A DNA stretch of 17,453 nt from JAYZDB01 sp036338025 (GTDB taxonomy: Bacteria > Planctomycetota > UBA1135 > UBA2386): NCBI GenBank assembly GCA_036338025.1, contig JAYZDB010000111.1:1-17453 (forward strand). Reading direction: 5' to 3'. Below, in pieces: positions 1-6,580 of this stretch. Position numbers and translations under genes: made by a program. The notes under the pieces were generated by a model. It made no database searches and had not been told where the DNA came from. It was given only the letters and a program-made list of their open reading frames with translations. The first letter of the stretch is position 1. Every line of letters begins with the position of its first letter.

Positions 1-96
1 GTAGAGCTTCTTCAGCTCCTCTTGGGACTTCCCTTGAGCGATAAGGCCAGGTGCGGCCACGAGCACCGCCAAGCTAGATAGGATGAGTGTCCTCAC
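1..96 (-). CDS. Secreted protein, N-terminal fragment (runs off left edge)
   Basis: The minus strand from 96 down to 1 is an open frame of 32 codons that starts with GTG. It encodes a typical Sec signal peptide: MRTL, a hydrophobic core (ILSSLAVLVAAPGL) and an Ala-rich cleavage zone ending near IAQ. A charged mature start follows, KSQEELKKLY. A GGAG Shine-Dalgarno lies about 8 bases upstream of the GTG, which supports this start. The rest of the gene lies outside the window, so the function cannot be assigned. It is divergent from the symporter gene, and the two promoters must share the 97-356 interval. The signal peptide is seen directly; export is inferred from it. Confidence 0.7.
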   Translation of the reverse strand, partial: MRTLILSSLAVLVAAPGLIAQGKSQEELKKLY

Positions 97-142
97 GTCG
101 GTCTCCAGGGGGGTTAGGTTGGGAAGTGCAATCTAGAAGATC

Positions 143-158
143 GCATGCCACGGCATGC
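143..158. promoter_or_regulatory. Palindrome in divergent promoter region (candidate operator)
   Basis: GCATGCC and GGCATGC form a perfect 7-base inverted repeat around a 2-base centre (AC). It sits 47 bases upstream of the secreted-protein start and about 200 bases upstream of the symporter start. A two-fold symmetric site in a divergent intergenic region is a plausible regulator-binding site, but no regulator gene is adjacent and chance is possible. A smaller hairpin (GTGCT-CGGT-AGCAC) lies at 220-233. I could not identify convincing -35/-10 boxes in the interval. Confidence 0.3.
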
Positions 159-356
159 TAGCAATCCCAGGACCAATCTGGAGGAGAATCAGTTCGATCC
201 GTGCCCCCATCTTGTCACAGTGCTCGGTAGCACGGCCAAAACTCATCTATGGACTTTCGCCGGTGGGGATTGCCAGTGAGACGCGGGGAGACTCCAGCGC
301 CCTGATACAACAGACCTGGGTTACCAACTGAAGATTCCCCGGCTGTCCTTATTCAC

Positions 357-1766
357 GTGCACTGGATCGACACTCTCGTCATCGCAGGCTACCTGGCCCT
401 GACCTTCGGCGTTGGGGTCTACCTGGCTATGCGCGTGAAGACCTCCGAGGACTTCTTCCTGGCTGGCCGAAGATTGCCGTTCTGGGCCATCGCGATGTCC
501 CTGGTGGTGTCGGACATCGGCGCCTTGGAGATGATCGGCGGCACCGGTGGCGCATTCCGGCACGGCATCGCGCAGGCCAACTACGAGTGGATCGGTTGTG
601 TGCCGGCGATGATCGTCGGCGGCATCCTGTTCATTCCGCTGTTCTGGAAGCTCGGCATTCAGTCCGTCCCCGAGTTCCTGGGAACCCGCTTTGGTTCCCT
701 GGTACGATCGATCCTGGCGATCGTCTGGGTACTGTTCCTCGGCGCAGCAGTCGGTGTCTTTCTACAAGCCGCCGCCACCATGTTTACCTCGATCCTCGGT
801 TGGGATCGGTGGTTCACGATCCTGCTGGTCACCGGGTTGGTGAGCATCTACACCGTCGGTGGAGGTCTGGGAGCCGTGGTGTTCACAGACGTCATCCAAT
901 GCGCGGTCTTGTTCATCGGTGGGATCCTGCTTGCGGTGCTCGGCCTGATCGAGGCCGGCGGTCTGCGGGCCGTGACCGAAGCGGTGCCGGCACAGCACCT
1001 GCGCCTGCTCCTGTCCGCCGAGGAGAATCCGGACTTTCCATGGACCGGGGTGTTGTTCGGTCTCGGCCTGGTGCTCTCACCGGCGTACTGGCTCGGCAAC
1101 CAGGCCATTGTCCAACGGACCCTGGGCGCCGCCAGCGAATGGGACGCCAAGGCTTCGATGGTGTTTGGCGCAATTTTGAAGACCATCGTGCCCTTGGCGT
1201 TCGTCGTGCCGGGAATTCTGGGCCTCGTACTGATCACCGGCGCCGAATCGATGGCACCCGACGAAGTCTACCCGCAACTGATTCGACAACTGTTGCCAGT
1301 CGGACTGCGCGGCGTCCTGTATGCAGCCTTCCTGGCAGCCCTGATGTCCAGCGTTGACAGCTACGCAAACTCGGCGGCGACCATCTTCACCCGCGACATC
1401 TACCAACCGCTCCTCGGAGGCCGCCCCGACCGCGCGCTAGTTGTCGGTCGCCTGGCTTCGCTGGGGACAATCGCACTCGGACTCGCCTTGGGTCCACTCC
1501 TCGAGGGCGACATCTACGAGACCTTTCAGACCCTGCTGTCCTTCTTCCAAGGCCCTACCCTGGTTCTGCTGGTCGCTGGCGTGTTGTGGCCACGCGCGAA
1601 TCAGACCGGAGGAATGTCCGCCTTGGCCTTGGGCATTGCGACAGCAATCATCGCCCACTGGTTTGATGTGCACTTTCTCCACGTCGCCCTGTTCTCCATG
1701 ATCGCCGCCTCGATCGGGATGGTCGGAGGCAGCCTCGCCGATTCCAAGTCCAGGAGGTCACAATGA
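357..1766 (+). CDS. Sodium:solute symporter (SSS family, SGLT-like)
   Basis: This 469-residue integral membrane protein probably couples Na+ influx to uptake of an organic solute across the cytoplasmic membrane. The substrate could be a sugar, a sugar acid or a similar small molecule and cannot be read from the sequence. It has the family's hydrophobic pattern of about 12-13 helices. Family landmarks are DFFLAGRRLPFW near residues 32-43, a GGGLGAVVFTDVIQ loop-helix at 168-181, NQAIVQR at 248-254, and the SSVDSYANSAATIFTRDIY helix at 331-349, which belongs to the Na+-binding core. Start is GTG at 357: an in-frame stop lies at 303-305, no ATG or GTG lies between, and the first helix begins a few residues in. 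No clear Shine-Dalgarno is visible. Its stop overlaps the ATG of a small membrane protein, so the two are co-translated. Family call is secure; substrate unknown. Confidence 0.93.
   Translation: MHWIDTLVIAGYLALTFGVGVYLAMRVKTSEDFFLAGRRLPFWAIAMSLVVSDIGALEMIGGTGGAFRHGIAQANYEWIGCVPAMIVGGILFIPLFWKLGIQSVPEFLGTRFGSLVRSILAIVWVLFLGAAVGVFLQAAATMFTSILGWDRWFTILLVTGLVSIYTVGGGLGAVVFTDVIQCAVLFIGGILLAVLGLIEAGGLRAVTEAVPAQHLRLLLSAEENPDFPWTGVLFGLGLVLSPAYWLGNQAIVQRTLGAASEWDAKASMVFGAILKTIVPLAFVVPGILGLVLITGAESMAPDEVYPQLIRQLLPVGLRGVLYAAFLAALMSSVDSYANSAATIFTRDIYQPLLGGRPDRALVVGRLASLGTIALGLALGPLLEGDIYETFQTLLSFFQGPTLVLLVAGVLWPRANQTGGMSALALGIATAIIAHWFDVHFLHVALFSMIAASIGMVGGSLADSKSRRSQ
1752..1758 (+). promoter_or_regulatory. 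Strong Shine-Dalgarno for small membrane protein
   Basis: AGGAGGT lies inside the last codons of the symporter gene, 4 bases before the ATG at 1763. It is one of the strongest ribosome-binding sites in the window. Together with the ATGA stop/start overlap it is good evidence that the short downstream frame is translated. Confidence 0.8.
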
Positions 1767-1924
1767 GTCCCTTGGTCGGTACTGTTCTGCTGAGTTGCGG
1801 CTACATCGCATTGTTGCTGTGGGCGCTGCGAACCGAAGGCCGGACCAGGAGCGGGTGGCGGGACCTGAGATGGTGGATCACTGCGCTCGTCGCAATTCAG
1901 TTGCTGTTGTACTGGTGGTTCTAG
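1763..1924 (+). CDS. Small two-helix membrane protein coupled to the symporter
   Basis: This is a 53-residue frame from ATG at 1763 to TAG at 1922-1924. Its first four bases, ATGA, overlap the TGA stop of the symporter gene. Two hydrophobic segments, about residues 4-22 and 38-53, flank a basic linker (RTEGRTRSGWRDLR), and the protein ends LLLYWWF. The expected topology is a helical hairpin. I do not recognise the family. Small partner subunits for SSS transporters are known (for example YhdT beside the pantothenate symporter PanF), so an accessory or stabilising subunit is a reasonable inference. The strong Shine-Dalgarno, the overlap and the clean hydrophobic pattern argue that it is real. 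Confidence 0.75.
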   Translation: MSPLVGTVLLSCGYIALLLWALRTEGRTRSGWRDLRWWITALVAIQLLLYWWF

Positions 1925-2040
1925 ACTGCGCCAGAGCGCTACAAGCCATCGCAGAGTCAACCCCTTAATACGTCGACTTCAAAGACCTGAGCTGGTTCCT
2001 GGACGTGGCTATGGACGCCAACACCACTGTTAATGACAAA

Positions 2041-2070
2041 AGCGCCCCCCGGCCTGAACCGGGGGGCGCT
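2041..2070 (-). terminator. Rho-independent terminator (possibly bidirectional)
   Basis: AGCGCCCCCCGG and CCGGGGGGCGCT form a perfect 12-base stem around a 6-base loop (CCTGAA). Read on the minus strand the stem is followed by TTTGTCATT, a short U-tract, so it fits termination of the secreted-protein gene whose stop is 20 bases upstream. On the plus strand only CTCTTGCG follows, but the hairpin could still help end the symporter transcript, since the two units converge here. Confidence 0.65.
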
Positions 2071-2090
2071 CTCTTGCGAAACTGTCGACT

Positions 2091-3395
2091 CTACTTCCGG
2101 ATGCGGATGAAGGTCGTGTTGGTGAATACACCCAGGACACCGGAGGCAGTCACGATGGTGGCCAAGCCCTGAATCGGCAGCGAGACGCCCTTGATTGTCG
2201 GGTCGTTCGGAACCGGGATCTTGAGCTCTGCGCGGCCGCTGGCGGCTGGCACTGGGACCGATGCAACGCGAAGCAGGATTGGGGCCGGGTTGATGCCAAG
2301 GAAGCCTTGGATCCCGCCCAGCGACAGCGCTGGCAGGGTACCGAGGGCGGCGTAGATAGTGACCGTCGGGGGAACGGTCGGCAGTCCCGAGTTGGCGCAA
2401 CCCATCTGCAAGGTCATCGTTGTGCCAATCGCTGGGCGGCTGGCAAGCAACCATGCCATGTTGCGGGCGCGGGCCTTGCTGTAACCAGGCGTCGCTGCAG
2501 AGTTCGCGGACACAAATGTCCCGCCGAACACAGCACCATTGTTCTGCCAGCCAGCTTCGTCGTTGACGTCACCCTGGAAGTCGGCGAGGTGGGTGCCGGA
2601 CTTGAGGTGAGCGTCACTGTCACCGCTGACGGTCTTGTGGTAGAAGAGGCCAAGCACCTCACCGTTGGAATCGCACATCGGCGTCGGAGAGTGTGTAGTC
2701 GCAGCAGTGGTAATGACTTTGTCGCGCTCCGGACCCTGCAGCTCAGCCAAAGTCAACTCGCCATTCGGGCCGCCATGCGCGATCAAGATCGGACGAGCAA
2801 CAATGCGACCGTACGCGTTGACGTACCAGAGGTTCAAGACACCCTTGATGTACCCCAGCGCCGGGTCGCGGTAGGTCCCCAGGACGGGGGTGCCAGCCTG
2901 CGTAGTCACCGCGATCGGCACATGGAAGTCGGAACTGTTATCCTTGCGCCAGCTCATCACGACCCCGGAGGCCCAGTCACAGGTTGCGTAGAGGCCGTCT
3001 CGATTCTCGATCATCAGGCCAAAGACGCCGATGCCAGAAGCGGGGTTCATCTTGTTCGCCATGGTGTTCGGGGTAAACAACGGCGTCGCGAGCGTCCGGT
3101 CGTAAAGCCCCATGCACATGCCGGTGCCGCCAACGTTTCCATAGGTCGAACTGAGGCCAGCGTTGGTCATCGTCACTGCGAACTGTCCAGCAGTCAGACC
3201 CGGCAAGCCATTGTCACAATGAGCGATTTGCGAGATGCCGGTAGCCGTCATGTTCGTGGGAAACAGGGCAACGTCGAACGCCAGATGGTCGTATGCAGGG
3301 CCAGCGCCTGGATCAGTCCAGCCCGGGCCTGCTTGAGCGGTGAGAAGCGGAGAGGTAAGGCCTGCGCACAGCAGGGCAACGGTGAGTTTTTGCAT
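2091..3395 (-). CDS. Secreted protein of unknown function with C-terminal beta-rich domain
   Basis: This 434-residue protein has a clear signal peptide, MQKLTVALLCAGLTSPLLTAQA, probably cleaved after residue 22. The mature part is rich in Gly, Thr, Ala and Asn with few charges, as in extracellular beta proteins. I do not recognise residues 23-320. The last 108 residues (327-434) contain GCANSGLP, repeated short hydrophobic strands and IPVPNDPTIKGVSLPIQGLA. That pattern resembles a C-terminal beta-sandwich common on secreted planctomycete and myxobacterial proteins, based on memory of such sequences. ATG at 3395 is the start, with AGGA about 12 bases upstream. The gene is followed by a strong terminator and seems to be monocistronic. 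A surface or matrix role is inference. Confidence 0.82.
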   Translation of the reverse strand: MQKLTVALLCAGLTSPLLTAQAGPGWTDPGAGPAYDHLAFDVALFPTNMTATGISQIAHCDNGLPGLTAGQFAVTMTNAGLSSTYGNVGGTGMCMGLYDRTLATPLFTPNTMANKMNPASGIGVFGLMIENRDGLYATCDWASGVVMSWRKDNSSDFHVPIAVTTQAGTPVLGTYRDPALGYIKGVLNLWYVNAYGRIVARPILIAHGGPNGELTLAELQGPERDKVITTAATTHSPTPMCDSNGEVLGLFYHKTVSGDSDAHLKSGTHLADFQGDVNDEAGWQNNGAVFGGTFVSANSAATPGYSKARARNMAWLLASRPAIGTTMTLQMGCANSGLPTVPPTVTIYAALGTLPALSLGGIQGFLGINPAPILLRVASVPVPAASGRAELKIPVPNDPTIKGVSLPIQGLATIVTASGVLGVFTNTTFIRIRK

Positions 3396-3620
3396 GGGAA
3401 GAGTGTCCTTGGAGATGGTTGAGGCGAGTGACTTCCAGTGGTCATCGCGGCGCCTGCAGGGATCGAAGTGGCCTCGTGAGTCAAGAGGGCCTCGGTAAGT
3501 CTATTCCAGGCGCCGCGACAGCCAATCCCCTTTTTGTCACAGCCAGTGCGCCCGACCGTAGCGCGCACCGAGCGGCCTCATGCCACCGGGCCTAGCCGTT
3601 TGCTTCACAACGAACTACGG

Positions 3621-4130
3621 CTACTCCAAAACGAAAGTACCGTGCTCGGGATCCTTGACAACCCCAGGGAAAGCCAACACCCGGTTGTGCATCGCCAGGT
3701 ATACACCCGGCCCCAACGACTGGACCGATAGCAGCGCCTCGGTGAGGTTCTGCAGGGCATCGGTATTTCGCATGATGTAGGGCCGCATGGCACCTGTGAG
3801 CACCACAGGAATAGAGAGTTCGGAGACACTCTCGTAGATCATTTCTCCGGTGCGCGCGAGGGTGTCCGTGCCATGCACTATCACCACGCCGTCATGAGAC
3901 GCTGTCATGCTCAGGACGGTCTGCGCGATGAGACGATGATCCACCTCTTTGAACTCCAAGCTGTCCTTGTTGAGCAGCGGAATACGCACGATCTCGATCC
4001 CCTCTAGTTGCAGGGAATCGAGCATCACGTCGAGCACGCTCACCTCGTTGTGAAGGGCACCGCTGATTTCGTCGTAGGTCTTCTCCATCGTCCCACCGGT
4101 GGAGATGAGGACAATCTTGCGCTTCGGCAT
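3621..4130 (-). CDS. Asparaginase-like protein, single N-terminal domain
   Basis: The 169-residue product begins MPKRKIVLISTGGTMEKTYDE. This contains the type I/II asparaginase nucleophile motif STGGT (Thr near residue 14). The second catalytic motif HGTDT lies near residues 86-90, followed by VVLTGAMRP, and a Lys (GVVKD) sits where the family's catalytic Lys is expected. Ordinary bacterial L-asparaginases are about 330 residues; this one has only the N-terminal domain and ends shortly after that Lys. Single-domain homologues of about 160 residues are known in other bacteria, so this is probably a natural short form rather than a truncation. Whether it hydrolyses asparagine is uncertain. The frame is open upstream to a GTG at 4217, but the ATG at 4130 places the first strand at the expected point and was chosen. 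Confidence 0.85.
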   Translation of the reverse strand: MPKRKIVLISTGGTMEKTYDEISGALHNEVSVLDVMLDSLQLEGIEIVRIPLLNKDSLEFKEVDHRLIAQTVLSMTASHDGVVIVHGTDTLARTGEMIYESVSELSIPVVLTGAMRPYIMRNTDALQNLTEALLSVQSLGPGVYLAMHNRVLAFPGVVKDPEHGTFVLE

Positions 4131-4243
4131 GGCGCGGATGCTAGAGGCGGACGGGCGGCACATCAACGCGTATCCATCTGGCCACCAGGTGGCTGATTCC
4201 CACGCTTGTGCGCTCACCCCAAGGACGGCAACAGCGGGCGGGC

Positions 4244-5716
4244 CTACGGATACCCACCGGGTACGGTGAACAAGCTGGCCTCCGGATCTCCCGTCTTGGA
4301 GAGTTCGGTCGCCAACTGCTGGCGCATCGATTTCAGGACTTCTGCATAGCCCGGATCATCGACGAGATTTCGTAGCGCGTTTGGGTCTAGCACAAAGTCG
4401 TAAAGTTCTTCGGGTACCCTGCGCTGGAATAGTTTTACGCGCTCAGCGATCGCCACATCCGACTTGGCAGCCTTCTGCATGGCGCGAAATGTCCGACCCT
4501 GTTGTGACTCGTTGCGGAACACCCGCTCACCGTCCGACCACGCGTTGCGAATGTAGCCAAACCGCTCACCCTGCAGGCACCGCATCGGATACTCTCGGCG
4601 GCCCGAAGTGCGGTAAAACACCGTCAGCACACGGTCACGTCCGGCCTGCGCACCGCCGGTCAACACCGGCAAGAATGACCGACCGTCCATCTCGGAGGGC
4701 AATGCGACGCCGGCGACCTCGAGAAACGTCGCCATCAGATCGATCGCCGACACAAAGTGCCTCGAGTCGACAGCGGAAGCCGCCACCTTGCCCGGCCAAC
4801 GCACAATCCACGGCACCTTGGTACTCGCCAGGTAGACATTGGTCTTGGCGAACGGAAGCGCCATCCCATGGTCACTCATGAACACCACGAAGGTATTCCG
4901 CTCCATGCCGGCAGCCCGCAGCTCCTCGAGAATCGCCCCAACCGTCTGATCACAGCGACGGACGGATGTGAAGTACTCAGCGATTTCCCTCCGCACTTGT
5001 GGCAAGGCTGCTGGCAAGAAGCCTGGCACCACGATCTCCTCAGGTCGGAAGGCGTGGTCAACCACTGGGTACGTCCGATTGTACTTCTTGGCGACCTGTC
5101 GCTCTTGAGCACTGCCGGCAAAGGGGCGATGTGGGTCGTGGGAGTTTGCCATCAAGAAGAACGGTCGATCACGCCGCCTGGCCAACTGCAGAAACTTCCG
5201 CACTTCCTCGCGGTAGCGCTGAGGCACTCGCCCGTGGCCCAGCTCCGTGGGCCCCAACTGCACATCCCAGGCAAACCGACGCACCGGCGCCAGGTGCCCC
5301 ACCTTGCCGAGAATCCCGTTCAGGTAGCCGGCCTTGCGAAGTTCCTCGGTAAGCGTCGGCACATCGTCGCGAATCGGCTCGAATCCGCGCGCACCGTTAC
5401 GGTGCGGATATCGCCCAGTCAGCATGACGGACCGGCTCGGCTGGCAGACCGCAATCGTTACGTGGCCGTGCGTGAAGCGGAGGCCTTGACCAGCGAGACG
5501 ATCGATGTTCGGCGTGATACCGGCGACTGTGCAACCGTAGACTCCAACCGAATCGTAGTTGAGATCGTCCGCCGTGATCAGCAACAGATTCGGCCGATCA
5601 CCACGCGCCGCACTGTCACCCGCACGAGCACGCGGGCCGACACACGACCCCAGCCCAAGGAGAAGCGCTACGGCCCAGGGCACCCCACTTCGGCAACGCT
5701 GAATAGGAACCGTCAT
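4244..5716 (-). CDS. Sulfatase (family S1, FGly type), exported
   Basis: This 490-residue sulfatase is predicted to hydrolyse sulfate esters or N-sulfates, probably of a polysaccharide, outside the cytoplasm. The N-terminus has a hydrophobic core (WAVALLLGLGSC) and a Cys at 25, so it may be a lipoprotein, though the lipobox is imperfect. Visible family features are the metal ligands DD at 50-51 in ITADDLNYDSVGVYG, the CQPSR motif at 91-95 whose Cys is oxidised to formylglycine, GRYPHRNG at 101-108, HDPHRPF at 193-199, SDHG at 281-284 and Lys 300. All key residues are present, so the enzyme looks intact. No formylglycine-generating enzyme is in the window. DDLNYDSVGVYG recalls the sulfamidase-like branch, but substrate assignment is tentative. 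A regulator gene ends 34 bases upstream, suggesting an operon. Confidence 0.92.
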   Translation of the reverse strand: MTVPIQRCRSGVPWAVALLLGLGSCVGPRARAGDSAARGDRPNLLLITADDLNYDSVGVYGCTVAGITPNIDRLAGQGLRFTHGHVTIAVCQPSRSVMLTGRYPHRNGARGFEPIRDDVPTLTEELRKAGYLNGILGKVGHLAPVRRFAWDVQLGPTELGHGRVPQRYREEVRKFLQLARRRDRPFFLMANSHDPHRPFAGSAQERQVAKKYNRTYPVVDHAFRPEEIVVPGFLPAALPQVRREIAEYFTSVRRCDQTVGAILEELRAAGMERNTFVVFMSDHGMALPFAKTNVYLASTKVPWIVRWPGKVAASAVDSRHFVSAIDLMATFLEVAGVALPSEMDGRSFLPVLTGGAQAGRDRVLTVFYRTSGRREYPMRCLQGERFGYIRNAWSDGERVFRNESQQGRTFRAMQKAAKSDVAIAERVKLFQRRVPEELYDFVLDPNALRNLVDDPGYAEVLKSMRQQLATELSKTGDPEASLFTVPGGYP

Positions 5717-5750
5717 GCCTCGAGTGTAAGCAAACTCGAAGCTCGATCAT

Positions 5751-6008
5751 TCAACTCGCGACAGAACCCGAAGAAACCAGGTCGTCGCGCGCCAGCAGGT
5801 AGTCCACGGATACGCCGTATGCTTCGGCCAACAAGAACAGTTGGCGAGTATTCGGGATGCGCTGATTCTCGCGCGATTCGTACTTCTCGAGCACCGATTT
5901 CGAGATACTGGCCCGACGGGCAGCTTCGCGTTGCGAAATGGTGAGTCCACTTCGAACGAGACGTAGACGACGCTTGATCTCGGCGATATCCAATTGTTGC
6001 AGAACCAT
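5751..6008 (-). CDS. Small XRE-family transcriptional regulator
   Basis: This 85-residue protein is essentially one helix-turn-helix domain of the Cro/CI (XRE) type. Residues 10-20 (EIKRRLRLVRS) form helix 1, SQREAARRA (25-33) helix 2, ISKSVLEKYESR (35-46) the recognition helix, and TRQLFLLAEAYGVSVDYLLAR (near 53-73) the closing helices. The start chosen is ATG at 6008, because the in-frame extension to a GTG at 6119 encodes sequence with no family resemblance. No good Shine-Dalgarno precedes either start. It lies 34 bases upstream of the sulfatase gene in the same direction, so it may regulate that gene and itself. No ligand or partner domain is present. Confidence 0.85.
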   Translation of the reverse strand: MVLQQLDIAEIKRRLRLVRSGLTISQREAARRASISKSVLEKYESRENQRIPNTRQLFLLAEAYGVSVDYLLARDDLVSSGSVAS

Positions 6009-6580
6009 GGCGTGGCAGGGGTATGGGAGTGGTGAGTGAGACGAGCCATTCCGTTGCCACCTGCAGCATGGTGCAGGAGTGACAACTCTGTGAGGCGATA
6101 ACAATGAGTGTGCTGCCACGCATTCATCGCTACAAGTAAAAGATCAGTTTCACGACCCTTGTATCGGCCACCAAACGACACCCTGCGCGACCACGAGTTC
6201 CTCCAGATCCAAAATCCATGCGCCATCATGGCTGGTGTCTCTGGTGCAGCGGATACTGACATGGAAATGGCCAGGGCCCCGACAATTACGCCCGCCAAAT
6301 GCAGCAGGCCACGATCCGGATCCGGACGATTGCCCTGCGGAGCAAGCGCTCGGCCAGGCAAGCCAATCTGCGGCCGCGAAATCAGCCCGTTCGCAGTTCT
6401 GACACACGCCACACTCGGCGCCGAAAACCAGGCGCGGCCGACAGGACGATCCGCCTCAGCAGGCCGAGCCCGCGAACCCGCGCGTGAACGTCTGATTTTC
6501 TGTTCGAAAACCGGCCGAAACCGGCAGGCGACCCCGTCCCGTCCTCAGTACGATCCCCGCAACACACCGATCCCGAGCGC
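6009..6580. other. 572-base divergent gap without convincing gene
   Basis: This interval separates the minus-strand XRE gene from the plus-strand glpK and must hold both promoters. Open frames exist on both strands, but their translations are Arg/Ser/Pro-rich low-information sequence with no recognisable domain. One minus-strand frame has a short stretch like a signal peptide (LLHLAGVIVGALAISMSVSAA) but then runs out of frame through the XRE gene without resembling any family. Close to glpK the sequence AAACCGGCCGAAACCGGC contains a tandem 8-base repeat (6515-6532). No RNA fold or riboswitch could be recognised by eye. Confidence 0.5.
6060..6077. promoter_or_regulatory. Inverted repeat upstream of XRE gene (candidate operator)
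   Basis: CCTGCA and TGCAGG form a perfect 6-base inverted repeat separated by 6 bases, about 51 bases before the regulator's ATG. XRE-type repressors commonly bind such dyads near their own promoters, so this is a candidate autoregulatory site. The repeat is short and could be chance. Confidence 0.28.

Noticed and set aside
2307..3422. Long plus-strand open frame of 371 codons
   Set aside because: It is antisense to the secreted-protein gene, which has a signal peptide, a Shine-Dalgarno and a terminator. The plus-strand translation is Arg/His/Val-rich with no domain pattern.
4757..5944. Plus-strand open frame of 395 codons
   Set aside because: It lies opposite the sulfatase, whose catalytic motifs are complete, and runs into the XRE gene. 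The translation shows no family features and fits a GC-rich shadow frame.
5747..6412. Minus-strand open frame of 221 codons containing a signal-peptide-like stretch
   Set aside because: It overlaps the XRE gene in another frame for a long distance, and the part outside that overlap has no recognisable pattern after the hydrophobic stretch. It cannot be supported as a gene.
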